DNA from: Catenaria anguillulae PL171
Lineage: Eukaryota; Blastocladiomycota; Blastocladiomycetes; Blastocladiales; Catenariaceae
NCBI GenBank assembly: GCA_002102555.1
Contig: MCFL01000053.1
Coordinates: forward strand, 1-64,000
Direction of reading: 5' to 3'
Length of the DNA stretch: 64,000 bases
The notes beneath the pieces were generated by a model. That model did no database searches and had not been told where the DNA came from. It saw nothing but the letters and a program-made list of their open reading frames with translations. Numbering within the stretch: position 1 is the stretch's first letter; each line of letters begins with the position of its first letter. Shown here piece after piece: positions 1-12,318 of the stretch. The translations under genes and the position numbers were made by a program.

Positions 1-655
1 CAGAGCACCGACATCCACGCGAACGACCAGGAACCCCGCATTGCCGCCTCGATCTCAAGGTATGTATGCTGGATGCGTCTCACATCTGCTGTCATCCACT
101 CCGGCCTGCATTGACCTCCCGCACCCTCAACCATAAGACCGATCATTGCTCTCGCCAGTGTTTCCAACCATCTCATCTGCGCAACGCGTGTCTTCGGGCA
201 CTGCACCGGGATCGGGGCGCAACAAGGTGGCGCTTGAACCGGGTCATTCGCCGCTCGACTGGGCACAGTATAAAAACTCTGGCCAGGATCTCACGGGCAT
301 TCCCGCAGGCCAGCCACGAGTACGGCTGACGATGGATGAGGTAGCAAAGCACAAGTCGGTCGATGATTGCTGGACCGTGTTGAATGGCAAAGTGTACAAC
401 ATGACGGCATATGTCAAGTATCATCCGGGCGGCGTCAAGCAGCTGATGAAGGGGGCGGGCAAGGACTCGACAAAGTTGTTTTGTACGTCTTTATGTCTGA
501 TTTGTGCAGCCGCATGTGTGGTATGGTGTGGACGCGGAGCTGACTGTTTGGAATCGCCCGTGCGGTTCCTTAATGAACTTGTAGTGGCCGTCCATGCGTG
601 GGTGAATGCAGACTATTTACTGGATGCGTGCTATTTGGGCTTGTTGGAATCCTAG
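1..655 (+). CDS. Cytochrome b5 domain protein (Ncb5or/IRC21-like), 3' part
   Basis: This is the 3' end of a gene that begins before the window. The proposed exons are 1-59, 159-482 and 585-655, with introns 60-158 and 483-584 (donors GTATGT and GTACGT). The middle exon carries a conserved RNKVALEPGHSPLDW lead-in, which in cytochrome b5 reductase 4 and yeast Irc21 precedes the b5 fold. It is followed by DDCWTVLNGKVYNMT and the heme-ligand motif YHPGG. The last exon supplies the second heme histidine in VHAWVNADYLL. The protein stops right after the b5 fold, so there is no attached reductase domain; this matches IRC21-type proteins rather than full-length CYB5R4. An electron-transfer role in the cytosol or at the ER is inferred from the family. 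The first exon boundary is uncertain. Confidence 0.78.
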
Positions 656-1389
656 CTGGAGATGGTGGCGGTCGTCGACTTGACTTTGGCACATTTTCAC
701 AATACACTGCAACCTAACTGCCGATGGGACTCTTCATCTCGAATGTCGACCTGGTTTCCAGCGATGATGAGACAGAAACGGGCGCTGTGGAAATGGCAGC
801 CGCATTCTTGGGCAGGATATCATTTTTACCATGCAGCAAAATTGTCTTGTATTTTTTCGGGAGTGGGGCTACATAAAGCATGCTAAAGCACGGGAATCGA
901 GGACAGGCCTCGTTTCCCACCTACTGAATACAGCCAAGAGCCATCACCCGATCTACAATACACCAACATGTCAGCCAGTGTGAGCATTGAGCATCGAGGC
1001 CTCACGACTGGCGGGGCGGGTGGTCTAGTGGCTTCGGGTAAATAAGTGAGGAAGGTGATCTATGGTCGTCAAACTTTTGTGTCCATGAACAGCTGTCGAA
1101 AAAAAGTAGTCTCCACTTACGAGCCAGGTGGATGGGAGGCGGAAGCATGGGCCGCTCACGCAACGGTTGGCCAGTCGCTCAAGTCGTGTCAACGACGGCA
1201 ATTGCTCCGTCTGTCCGACGGTTGTCAGAGCCACGAGTATCACAAAGCTAGGAGCTCTCATCCCATCCGAATATGATACTTACCATTTTCAATAAACTTG
1301 CGTACATGAAGAGAGGTACCCTGAAACGATAGGGACTACACAAATGGGGAACTTGGGGGAGGAAGCAGACAAGAATAAGTGAGGGATCA

Positions 1390-1790
1390 ATGAATGGACA
1401 AGCGGAGTTTTCCTTGAGACTCGTGCTCAACGACATTGGTCTCGACGACAGGTCGCCCCACGGTTGCAGGGCCAGGTGGGCATGTCTCAGCTCCGGCGGC
1501 GCCCGAAGGCATATCCGCCGCAGTTTCCGTCCGCGTGCTAGTCACCATACTCATCATCCATCCAATCCTCCTCAATGTAATGACTCATCGTGCGCCCTCT
1601 CGTCGGTCGCGTCTTGACGGCCGCTGCGACCATCCTCATCCTCGTGTGTCTCGGGCGACGTGTACCTCGGCCTCTAGCTTGGAATCAGTGGAGCGCTGCG
1701 GAGATTGGCCCGGGGAATTTGGAGGTTCTGCGTGGATTTCTAGGCTCTTGGCAGCGACGATCCCAGACAACTTGAAGTGTTTGTGTTAGC
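1390..1790 (+). CDS. Possible small membrane protein (weak)
   Basis: An ATG at 1390 and an overlapping frame near 1436 lead into two hydrophobic segments in different frames: VRVLVTILIIHPILL near 1530 and TAAATILILVCLG near 1600. A single protein would need an intron or frame change between them. I do not recognise it. It is listed because two membrane-like segments in one direction are unusual in otherwise empty sequence. It may be chance. Confidence 0.15.
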
Positions 1791-2083
1791 CTGCCGCACG
1801 CTTGTCTGCCCGATCCTCCGAGTCAGGCACCTGGTGAGGGGGTGGTCCTGAGAAAGAGCCGGTGCAGACATTGCTGAAGAGACGGGTCATACGTGAATGT
1901 GGCCATGATATCGTGACTGGATGTGAGCCGCGTGTGGGTGGATGGGTGGATGTGCATTTTCCCCATACCTATTTACATTTCTCGTCCTACTCTCCTCGTC
2001 CCGCTTCCGTGCCAACCACCGACCCTGGAACAGATTGCTAACACATGGTCTTTGATCCGCCATGTCGCCCTGTCTAGATCTCG

Positions 2084-2521
2084 TCAACCATCATGTAAGT
2101 ATAATACCAGAATTGCGCAATTCAACTCGACTCTCACGTGTCCGTGCCGTGCCGGATATCTCTTGCAAATACAGGGCGCACCTGCGGCCCTTGCGGACAA
2201 TGCCCCGTGACGTGTCGAGCGTGTGCGTTTGGCAAGTAGCGGCCAAACCGACTTGACTCGGAGTGACGAAGAGCAACTTGATGGTTTTGATGCGATCGGA
2301 CAAAATGCGGCGCTTCGGGCAGACCAAATTGTGGGAGGCTCATGGCCCTTTTGAACGTGTGGGATTGTGCTGCTAAAGTCGACCTCAGCGAACCAGCGAC
2401 ATTTCTGACTGCTCAGCTGGGCGTTCCTATAGAAGGGTGCTGGCGACATTCCTACACTGACGCAGCTTGACGAGGGGGTGGAGACCGTGGTGGTCTCCGT
2501 GAGCCCAAGTAGTTTCTGCAT
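2084..2521 (-). CDS. Hypothetical short protein (weak)
   Basis: A 145-codon open frame runs from an ATG at 2521 to a stop at 2084. It is Ser- and Cys-rich, lacks any motif I recognise, and lies in the 3' flank of the PUF gene on the same strand. It may be a chance open frame in GC-rich DNA or part of a long 3' UTR. Confidence 0.12.
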   Translation of the reverse strand: MQKLLGLTETTTVSTPSSSCVSVGMSPAPFYRNAQLSSQKCRWFAEVDFSSTIPHVQKGHEPPTIWSARSAAFCPIASKPSSCSSSLRVKSVWPLLAKRTRSTRHGALSARAAGAPCICKRYPARHGHVRVELNCAILVLYLHDG

Positions 2522-3066
2522 TACAGTGTTTTCGTTCGTACATAAGAGTAGATATATTTGATAAATGGAACAGAAATAATTGTTGCGGCGCGCACAAAGC
2601 AACTGAAATGGGAGGCAACTGAGAATGATGGCCAGGGTGCACGGAGCTCCGTGTTAAGGCGAAGATGAAAAGAAGAGGAGCAATGTGGTGAAACGCAATT
2701 TTCAACGATTTTTTCAGCGAATCGAGGAATGTGGTGGCCGGAAAGACAGCTGACGGCATGATAGAGGGACAAGAATCAATGACAAGACACGACGGCAGTG
2801 AGAGCGGCCGACAAACACGGATGTGAGACTGAGACAGAACAGGGTGCCAGAGAGGAATCTCCAAAATCGATACGAACGTGCGACAGAAGCGCGGGGATTA
2901 GGGAGGATGTTAAGAGGAGGAAGGGGGGACGTACGGCACAGGGAGTTTGATGAATGAATACAACGAAAAGGACAAGGAGATGAGCAGCAACGACACAGGA
3001 CAGACGGGACACGATACCGAGTGCTCACCACAACGAACATGTGGAGACATTTGGCAAGAACGGTGA

Positions 3067-3078
3067 GGGGGGGGGGGG
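3067..3078 (+). repeat. Poly-G tract (12 nt)
   Basis: A run of 12 G in the probable 3' UTR of the PUF gene; on the mRNA strand it is a C run. Confidence 0.8.
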
Positions 3079-3301
3079 TCATCGATGAACGGAAAAGATT
3101 GAGGAGCATGAAACATGGCACAAAAGGAATGAAACAAAGTTAACGCAACAACACAGGAGAGGGTCAGATAAATATCAGTGTTGCACGGCATGAAACAAAA
3201 ATGAACAAGAGGGTTGAAGGGCAATTGGATGTGAGAAACCAATCCCCCTCAATCACACACCACCAACACTATTTCCCACGCAAACACACGAGAGACGGGA
3301 C

Positions 3302-6300
3302 TTAATACACCACATTCAACTTGGTCATGATGCGCTTGCCGTAGGGCGTGTTGCGAATCAACGGCAACAATGGCGCCAGCCGCTCACAAAGCAGCCCGCG
3401 CTGATGCATGTCAATGAAATCAATCGAGCTCTGCACCACGTAATTGGCATACCCGTCGCGCAACAAGGAATCGAGCGTGTCCTTGTTGGCATACAACTCG
3501 GCAATCAACGCACGTCGCAAGTCGGGGCTCGCGACGCGAATGCACTTTTCCATGACGTTGCTGGCAAACTTTTGCATCGAAAGCACGGGGACATGGCCGC
3601 GCAACCGCGCGGCAATGGCGTCCACAAACGTTGCGTCACCCATATCGAGCACGTACTGCACAACGTAGTTGCCAAATGGATCCTTGACGAGCAGCAACGA
3701 ATGGCCCGTGATTTCGGCCGCAAGGCGGCGCCGCTGGTCCGTGGTCGCGTAGTCCAAGCACCTTTGAATCACACAGCACCCGTGGCGGTGCGTCGACACC
3801 TCGACACATTGCTGCGTCACGGCATCGTAAATAAACTGCGCGTCCGACGGCGGCAGCCGCACCAAGCACTTTTGAATCACATGGTTGCCGTTGAGGTCCT
3901 TGACGAGTGTGACCGTGTGCACGCTGAGTGCCTGAACCAACAGCTGCGCCTGCTGCGCCGTTGACACGTGCTCAACGAGCTTTTGGACCGCGCGCGTGCC
4001 GTGCATATTGAGCGACACAAATGCCAGGTGAGGCGAGACTTGAGTCAAAATGGCCGTCTTTTGCTCATCGGTCACGTGTTCGAGAAGCTTTTGGCACAAG
4101 TAGTTGCCAAACGGATCCGTCATGAGCTCAGAGAACCGCGACACGACCTCGTCCAGGATGGCCGACGCGGCCACCGGCCCGCCCTCTTCGAGCTTTCTTT
4201 GCAAAAACCGGCACCCATGCTGATCCTTTGCCAATGCCGAATACTGGCCCTTGACGGCATCCAGGTCAAGTCCGGCAAATCTCGCCTCCAAATCCATCTT
4301 GCCCGACGCCATGCTGTTGTTGCCGCCGGCCCCGCCTCCGGTCCGGTCGTTGTTCCCGTGCCCGCCGCGAGAAGCGTTTCCGCCGCGTGATCCGCGGTCT
4401 TGCTGGTACATGCGATTGCCACGCGCCCCGTCATTGCCGCCGCGAGGGTGGTGCTCGCGGTCGTAATTGTGCGGCGGAGCATAGTTGCCTGCGTACTGGC
4501 CACCGGCAAACAAGGATCCACCGGGGTGGCCGCCGCCCGTAATGTACTGCTGCTGTTGTTGTTGCTGCTGCAAGTAGGCCATGTCGTTGGCGTTGCCGCC
4601 GTACCCGCGGTGATCCGATCCGGGGCCAAACCGGCTGCTGTTGGCATTGCCAGCTGCTTGTTGGCGCGGCTGGTGTTGTTGCTGCTGCTGATACTCGGAC
4701 TGATAATCGTACGCTTGCTGCCGCATCCCATACCCTTGCTGCTGCTGCTGCTGCTGGCCACCGGCCTTGCCCAGGCTCCCACCACGGGAATGCCCACTGC
4801 TTGACGACGTGCGCCTTGGCCGTGCCGCATCATACCCTTGCTGAGTGCCTTGCCCTCCAAGCTGCGCAAACTGCTGCATGGGAGACCCCATGCCCAACAT
4901 GCCATTGACGCCGGCAACCACGCCCACGTTTCCGCTCAACGACGTAGTGAATCCGCCCGACGCCGCAGGCCCGCCCTTGAACCGGTCGCTCACGTATCCG
5001 TCGAGCATAAATGCCGATGACGCGGGCGTCGATGGAACAAGCGTGTTGGTCCCGCTTTCGCCACCCACACGGCCACTCGTCGACATGTCTTGTTGCTGCT
5101 GTTGCTGCTCATCGGCTGCCGCCACCTTTGCTGCTGCGGCCGGATCCAGTGAAATGTGCGCAAACGTGCACCGGTCGCCGCGGTTACAGTACCCTTCCAA
5201 AAAGTACTTGCAGGGCGGTCGGCCAGGGCGCGTCGAGTACGAGTGTGTGCCGCCCGTGCCCGAAGTGCGCGATGAAGGGCGAGGTGGCAGTCCGGCCGCA
5301 CTTGCAGCTGAATCCATGGCTTGCTGCTGCTGCAGTTGCTGCGCAGCATACACGGATGAGCCCGGCGGCGGCAAGTAGTACGATGAAGGGCTGGTTTGTG
5401 ACGGCCCCGATTCGGCCGACATGGCCAGCGAGTCTTGGGTGTAGTATAGGTTTTGCGTCGATTGCGAGTGGTGCACAGACGCTTGGGACGTTGTGGGCGG
5501 GCCCATACCTGCAGATGTGGTGTTGTCTTGGAAGCCGCCGGGGCGGCGCACGCCGCGGTACGATCCATAGTTGTGCAGGTCCGTGCCCGCTAAACAAGAA
5601 ATAGAGGAGGCAGGTAAGACATGGGCCGACACACACCGGGAAGAGAGCAAACATCAACTGGACGCACAATAGTATCCGCTCTCGGAAATCCCGCCGCCGC
5701 CGAGGGACGCCGACGCGGCCGATGCAGACGACCACTCGGAATTCAAACTGGCATTGCTTGCGCGATGCCCCAACGACGACTGCTGCTGGTACTGATGATG
5801 CTGCGCCTGAGCGGCTGCTGCCGCCTGCTGCTCGGCCAATGTAAACATGTCCAAGGCGCTCGTCAACGCATGCATCTTGCCCGCCAACTCGTCATGATAC
5901 CTCTGTTGCTGTTGGTGGTGCTGTTGCTGCTGGCTCTCATACGCCGACCCAACACTCACCCCTACATGCTGCTGGTGCCCTTGTCCATGAGACGAGTAGA
6001 GACCATGAGTGCCGACACCAACGTCGCCCATCATCAATCCCACGGGGCTGCCCAACTCGCCGGCACCCGTCGCTTGCGGTCCGCTCGCACTCATGCTTGT
6101 TGGCGAAAAGGCCGATGTTGGTGTGGGCAAGTGAGGCAGCGACGTCGCGCTGGCATTGCTGCTCAACCCGCCGTACAGCGCCAAGTGCTGCTGAACTTGA
6201 GTCGGACGCTCGGGTCCAAGATCGCCAAACACGCTGCCAGTTGCGGGCGTGCCGCCAGCCGACGGCGTGGGCACATGGCCCAGGTGAAAACTTGTTGTAG

Positions 6301-7263
6301 TGCTTGTTGCAGCTGTCGGTGCGGACGACGCGGGTTCATTGGCCGAGGCGCCTCCGCCGGGCGGCGAGCAAGTTGCGGGCCGATCGGGCACATCGGGCAC
6401 TTGGTGTGCAAGCGGCGGCAGCGAACCTTCACGGAGCAGCATGCCCGAGGTCAAGGCCATGGATGCGCTTCTTTGCGGCATGGCCGGTGCTCCACCAGTC
6501 AGCGGCGCGCCGCCAGACGGGCTCGACACTATAGATCCGGCAGACCCGGTGCGCTGCAGGCCAGGGAGCGACACGTTTCCGGTGACATTGTTGAGGGTGC
6601 CGGTAGATGAGTTGTTGGAGTGCGTGGATGAAAAGGACGACGTGCGTGCAATCTGGCCGCCTGCTGCGGGAGCTGTTGCGGGAGATGGGATCAGGTGCGA
6701 TTCGGCAGACAGCGAGGCTGATAACGGGCTTGGAAGGACGAATGAAGGGCCCGAGGAGGGCGAGAAGAGCGGATGAAAGGATGCTGTGGTTGCAGACGAG
6801 GGCGATCCGGTGTTTGCGAGGTCCGACGCCTGTCCACGGCACAGGCCAGGAGATGTTGTCAGAAAATGATCCGAAAGGTCAAACACTCGACGCGATCGCT
6901 CGCTTGCAAAAGTGCTCAAACAATAGCAAAGCAGAGGCCATGTTGGCGACGCACCAAAGCAGACGTTTGTGTTCCAGTCACATTCATTCCGCCAGCACCA
7001 GCCGAGCCCGATACTCCACCGGTCGTGTTGATGCTGAGCCCCGGCCCGAGTCTCTTGCCCAGTGCGCCCACGCCGCTTCCGGGCGCTGCGCCCGACGTGA
7101 GCGACGAGGACGAAGAAGACGTGGATAGCCGATCGAGACCAGACACGCTCATGCCGAGGGAGGGGAACGCTGAGGGTGCCAGTGTTGGCCAGTCGGCCGT
7201 GGGATTGGGGTTGGGTGCGGCCGCCGAGGGTCGTGGCGGCGAATGCGTGGGTGCCGTGTCCAT
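3302..7263 (-). CDS. PUF-family RNA-binding protein with CCCH zinc finger (Puf4-like)
   Basis: Proposed exons are 7263-6955, 6829-5668 and 5589-3302 (introns 125 and 78 nt, phases 0 and 1), giving about 1252 aa. The first in-frame ATG is at 7263 in a good context. The N-terminal two thirds is Ser/Gly/Ala/Gln-rich with many CAG/CTG-encoded glutamine runs. A CCCH finger near residue 620 has C-x7-C-x5-C-x3-H spacing (CKYFLEGYCNRGDRCTFAH). The last roughly 320 residues form a pumilio homology domain with eight repeats, whose RNA-reading triplets are seen in CRFLQ, NYLCQ, TRAVQ, NHVIQ, CCVIQ, NYVVQ, SNVMEK and NYVVQ. This order matches yeast Puf4 better than Puf3. PUF proteins bind 3' UTRs and repress or destabilise mRNAs in the cytoplasm. 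A further 5' non-coding exon cannot be excluded. Confidence 0.92.
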
Positions 7264-10181
7264 GGCAGGTATTGAGAATGGGAAGCCTGACGTTTTCAAG
7301 GACAGTGGTGTCGTGGCCGAGGCAGATTGTCGCCCGTGCCAAGTGCTGGGTTGATCAAGAAGCAGGTCTGTTGCGATCACGGTGCTCTGCGCTCGTGTGG
7401 AAGGGCATGTGACTTTTGTCCCTACATAGAACAACCGTCAGGCGTTTTGGTCAGCTCTTGCTCTGTTGATGTGCATCTGGATGGATCCAGTAAATACCAA
7501 AAGTCAATCAAAAGCGTACCGGGCTCCGTGATTGATTGTGTGTCGAGGGAAGAGGGAAACACGGGACCAGTATATCAGGGAGTGATCACGGCAGGCTGTG
7601 AGAGATTTGGTCTGTCTGGCGCAAAATAGACTGGTCAGTGTGGGCAGCAGAGATGGATTGGCATTGAAAACGGTCCGTTCGGGAGACGCAGGGAGGCAAA
7701 GTGGTGGGGCCAATGCCAGGTAGGAGCATTAGTGCAGGGGAGAGTGATCATGGCACTTTCCACTCGAACCAGGCAAGTAAGAAGAAAAAAAAAAATGCGC
7801 GCAGGAACCACACGCGTGCGCATGTCCGTGCCTCTGCCGCAAAGAGCAAAAGGGCAAATCAAAAGGTTATGAAGAAAGCAAGTGCATATGAGGCCCATAT
7901 TAACTTGCAAGGTGAAGTGATGAAATGCAAGAAAGAGCCGTGTGACAAGACATAAAGACCCTCCTGTTCCGGACGTGGACGCGTCATGGCCACCGACCAC
8001 CAACCATCCAGGCAAAAGAAGGAAAGATCAGCATACCTTGACGCGACTGTGGCGAGAAGGGAAGGAGCGCAATTGAAGGAAAGAATAATGAACAGACAGG
8101 GCAATGCTTTAGGAGCGATATCAAGTGGGACAGATGGCTCACACGCGCACACAAAGACTGCGGGTTTTGTTGGGTGGGGTACGGTTCGGTTCAATGTCAA
8201 GTCAATACGCGGGTGGAAACTATACACATGGCACACGCAGCGGCGGTGGCGGCAGCGCTGGCAGGGCTGGAGGAGACTGATTACAAAAGGGAACGGTGGG
8301 CAGCGCGCGCGCAAGTGTCAAGTGTGCGGGCGGGATTATGGGAACACGACAAGGAGGAAGTGAGGACAATTGTGGAGAGGTGCGGGATCGACCAGCGTGG
8401 GAGGAAAGGGGCAATGGGGTGTCGAACGATGGCCTATTGATGGTATTGATGAGTAGCCAACGATGAGGCCAGGGAATGGAACAGTAGGTCGGTCGGTTCG
8501 GTCGGTTAGGCGTAGGTTGACTGCGTCAAGAGAGTGCGGTCCGGTCAGCCTTTTTGTTTTTCTACGAGGAGCAGTCCAATGTGGGAACCGCGTGTGTTGC
8601 GGATCGCAGATCGCTTGCTCGCTCTTTTGTCTTTTGTCGCGGGCGGTTGGGCACTTAACCGCACTGAAGTCCGTGTCACCTGACCAAACCACCAAGTTTA
8701 ACTGGCAAGCAAAGTGTGGAGTTAAGTGGTGATTGAAATGGGATTGAGGAAAAGAACAAGCGATTCGGGATATCGCCAAGTCAAGTCAATCTACTTACAT
8801 ACTCGGTCGTTCTTGTTCTTCGAGTCGGTTGACCGGACGTATTGGGCAGGCGAGCAAGAAACAATCTGGAGCGGGGTGTCGAGGAGTCGGTATGTGGGTG
8901 GTGAGTGGAAGGAGGAACAGCAACGGAGTATGCGGATGGGAACTGTCACGCTGGAAGTCGAGCGGCAACAGCGTGATTCACGTGGCGAGCATGAGGCAAA
9001 TGAACCGCAACTACTTCGAGCTCTTCGCCTTGCAATTGCACGACAAAGGGATTGATTCCAGGAATGATTCGGCATTGACCCGCTTGGAATCAATGATAAA
9101 CCGCCTGGGTGGTTGAACGCTGGATCACAGATGATCTTGCGTGGCGAAGGCGGCGGAAGGCGATAGCAGGGGTACTAGTTCGATTCAGTACGCCTGGCAA
9201 TGGGCAATCGGATGCCGCAATCGACGCGATATGCTCGCTTTCGAGACAGCCCTCGAATGCAGCTGCATGGTACGGAATGCATTGCGAGACGTACCAGCAG
9301 GACTTGCGACCAGTGGTACTATCCAAAGTGAAACCATGTCCAAGAGAGTTTGGTAAACGTGAGACTCGGTGAGATCGGCGTTGAGGGGCGTTTTTGCTTC
9401 GTGGAAGCGACAAAGACAGTTGTCGAGTCATCGCCCACGTCACGACACAATGTTGACGTATTCGTGACTAAGGGAGGAGGAGGAAGGTAGGAGGTGTGAG
9501 AGAACATACCTCAAAAAGCTGATTGATCAGTGCGCAATGGGCAGATATTAATCGCAGTTGAGTTGACTAAAAGGGGGGCGTGGAGAAATTGGAGCATCAA
9601 TTGTTGGAGCTAACGAGCTATGCCTGGCGAAGCTCAACGCAGTGTATTTAGCCCCAACTTGAACATTTGCGATGGCGGCGCAAAGTCTTTCGCAGTGTAA
9701 TTTTGGTCATCAACCCGAGCATTATGTACTTGTTTTGCCAGCCGAGTTGCCGAGTTAACGTTAAGGTCCCGGTAGCGTCCCAGAGCGATACGCCACAGGT
9801 ATACGGCCCGGCAACGGAACCACACCCGCATCAAGTAGGCCGCGACATGCCGTAGATCGGAGGTGCCCGCCGCGTCTTTGCTCGCGCAGTGCTCCCTGAC
9901 CTGAAACAGGTATTTATTATGCTGCAAGAGGGTGAATGTGGCGTTTCGAACTGCGAACGTTTTCCAGCGCGCGTGCAGGCAGTTCGTGCCTTGAGGCTGC
10001 TCGCCGCTGTGTCGTGTGGTTCTGAACAAGCCTGGCCATGTCTGTTTGTGATCAGCTCAACGTCTCACGTGAAATCGTGTGAGCCACACAACCTGGTTGG
10101 ACGTTCGTTCTTCGCGTTGGATGTTCATTCATCTTGGTGCTGGCGCAAAATAGTCCTTCTGATTCACCACCACCAATCACC
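7264..10181. other. Long intergenic stretch between divergent PUF and RIO1 genes
   Basis: About 2.9 kb with no recognisable coding or RNA gene. It should hold the promoter and 5' leader of the PUF gene on the left and the RIO1 promoter on the right. A short GGTC/GGTT tandem tract lies near 8487-8510. Long leaders are common for regulators, but no signal here proves this. Confidence 0.4.
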
Positions 10182-12253
10182 ATGCCAAACCCTACAGCCA
10201 TGCACTCGATCAGCGGCCAATTTGACGATGCGGACGACCCGACCGTCGCCGCCGTCCCTACCCCGCAACAAGCCCGCGTGGAGGCAGAGGCCGATATCGA
10301 TTACGATGACACATACGCCGAAGACGAAGATGACTCGTACGACTACGACACATACGACGACCGCTACGACCTACATCTCGTCGAAGACGACTATGCAGCC
10401 GCCGCCACGGCCCACACGATCGTCGACACGCGCCATTTGGTGCACAAGATGACTGACAAGGCAGACAGGGCCACGGCCGAGCAGGTCTTGGACCCACGCA
10501 CGCGCATGATTCTGTTCAAGATCTTGAACAATGGGCTTGTGGCTGAGATCCACGGGTGTGTGTCGACGGGCAAGGAGGCCAATGTGTATCATTCCGTGAC
10601 AAAGGAGGGCTTGCACCGCGCCATCAAGGTGTACAAGACGTCCATTTTGGTGTTCAAGGATCGTGATCGCTACGTCACGGGCGAACATCGGTTCAAGCAT
10701 GGGTATGCCAAGAGGAATCCGCGCAAGATGGTCAAGGTGTGGGCAGAGAAGGAAATGCGCAACCTGAAGCGGTACGAGATGAGTCCTGGTGGATTCTTGG
10801 GGAGACGAGACGCTGACCACCTTTTCTGTCCCTAGCCTACGTGCCGCCGGTATTCCGTCACCCGAACCTCTGTTGCTCAAGCTCCACGTACTCGTCATGG
10901 ACTTTATTGGTGATTCCGAGGGCCGGTATGTGTCAAGACATTTCATCACGTCTCACGCCATCGTCCGCGCTGACTTCCCAATCCCTCGCCCTCCCTCCTG
11001 GCCTACCCAGCGCCGCTCCTCGCCTCAAGGACGCCAACCTCGAAGGCAAGCGCGCCCGCTCGGCCTACGAGCAAATGATCCGCATCATGTGGGTCCTGCA
11101 CAATGTGTGCCACTTGGTACATGCCGATTTGTCCGAGTACAACATCCTTTGGCACAAGAAGCAATGCGTCGTCATTGACGTGTCTCAATCTGTCGAGCAC
11201 GAGCACCCGCAAGCCCTCGAGTTTCTGCGCAAGGACTGCGCCAACATCACCGACTTTTTCCGCAAAAAGGGCGTTGTCACGCTCTCGCTCCGCCAACTGT
11301 TTGACTTTGTCACGGACGCGTCGCTTGTCCCCGCTGGCTGGCTGGCTGCCGTGGAAGATGCCGCTGCTGCTGCGCGCGCGAGCCACGAGGCCAAGGACGC
11401 CATGGTGGAAGCCGCCGAGAACTTGGACAAGATTGAGGTGGCGCAGACGACTCAGTTGATGCCGCTGGCGTGCCCACCTGGCGTGGATGAGGAGGTCAAG
11501 CGACTGCTTGCGTTGGCTGTCGAACAGGCCAATACGCCCATGGCGCAGGGCGAGTTGAATGCGCTCCAGGTTGAAGAGCAGGTGTTCAAGAATGCCTATG
11601 TGCCCAGGACGCTGGACGAGGTGGTGGACATGGAACGGGATGTGTATAATGTCATCAACAAGGGGCGCGCCGGCGAGTTGGTGTACAAGAACCTGTTGGC
11701 ACCCAAAGTGGTTGACGAGGAGCAGGTTGAGTCGGCGCCGGGCTCCGCGAAGTCAAAGGATAGCAAAAAGGGTGGCAAGGCATCGTCGGACCAGACAAGG
11801 TCGGCCGGTGCAATTGCCAAGGAAAAGGACCGGGCCACCCGTGGCAAGAGCAAGCAGTCGGATGCCGTGCTGGATGCGCTCCTCAACTTTTCGATCTCGG
11901 ACCCGTCTGAGCCCATGGACGTTCCCGAGTCAGCGATTGTTGGCCATGAAGAGCAACTGGTGCTGAGCGATTTGGAGGACGAGGACGAGGAGCTCGAGTT
12001 GAGCGACTCTGACCTGTCCGACTCGGATATGGACAGCCAAGGCGATGACTCGGGCGAGGATGATTCCGACGATGAGGACGGTTTGCGCAGGCGAGAGCGG
12101 GCATTGCGTGGCAAGAAGCATTTGGACAAGGACGAGAAGAAGAAGCTCAAACAAGCCGTCAAGGAAGAGAAGCGTGAGAAGCGCAAAACCAAGGTGCCCA
12201 AGGCGGTCAAGAAGCGAAAGGAAAAGATGAACAAGCTCAAGTCCAAGAAGTAG
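10182..12253 (+). CDS. RIO1: RIO1 atypical serine/threonine kinase
   Basis: Exons 10182-10771, 10836-10925 and 11011-12253 give about 640 aa. The ATG at 10182 has a good context (CACCATG); an upstream in-frame extension has no ATG. The hallmark RIO1 motifs are intact: nucleotide-loop STGKEANVY (about residue 128), lead-in [12 protein letters not shown], the catalytic HADLSEYN (about 263) and the metal-binding [14 protein letters not shown] (about 282). The exon junctions restore [20 protein letters not shown] and APRLKDANL, which are strongly conserved. The C-terminus has the acidic stretch and Lys-rich tail usual for Rio1. The kinase acts in late cytoplasmic 40S subunit maturation. It converges on the membrane-protein gene at 12319 with only 65 bp between stop codons. 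Confidence 0.97.
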
Positions 12254-12318
12254 TTTGCAATGTCTTCACACATTTTCCCCAGTCAATCAATCAATTAAAT
12301 ATGTGTAACACGAGTGAT

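Larger units (their letters stand above)
656..3301. other. Gene-poor stretch between cytochrome b5 gene and PUF gene
   Basis: I recognise no conserved protein or RNA gene here. The part near 2.6-3.3 kb is probably the 3' UTR of the PUF gene on the minus strand and contains a run of 12 G (3067-3078). Two weak protein candidates in this stretch (1390-1790 plus, 2084-2521 minus) are listed separately. Confidence 0.4.

Noticed and set aside
1018..1110. Possible tRNA: GGTGGTCTAGTGG resembles a tRNA A box near 1019-1031.
   Set aside because: No B box (GGTTCGANTCC) follows within 100 bp and no cloverleaf stems pair.
3404..5604. Several long open frames on the plus strand opposite the PUF gene.
   Set aside because: They mirror the PUF coding frame, arise from CAG-rich, GC-rich codons and show Leu/Ala/Arg runs without motifs.
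9634..10029. A 130-codon minus-strand open frame just upstream of RIO1.
   Set aside because: It has no ATG at its start, matches nothing I know, and overlaps the likely RIO1 promoter; probably chance.
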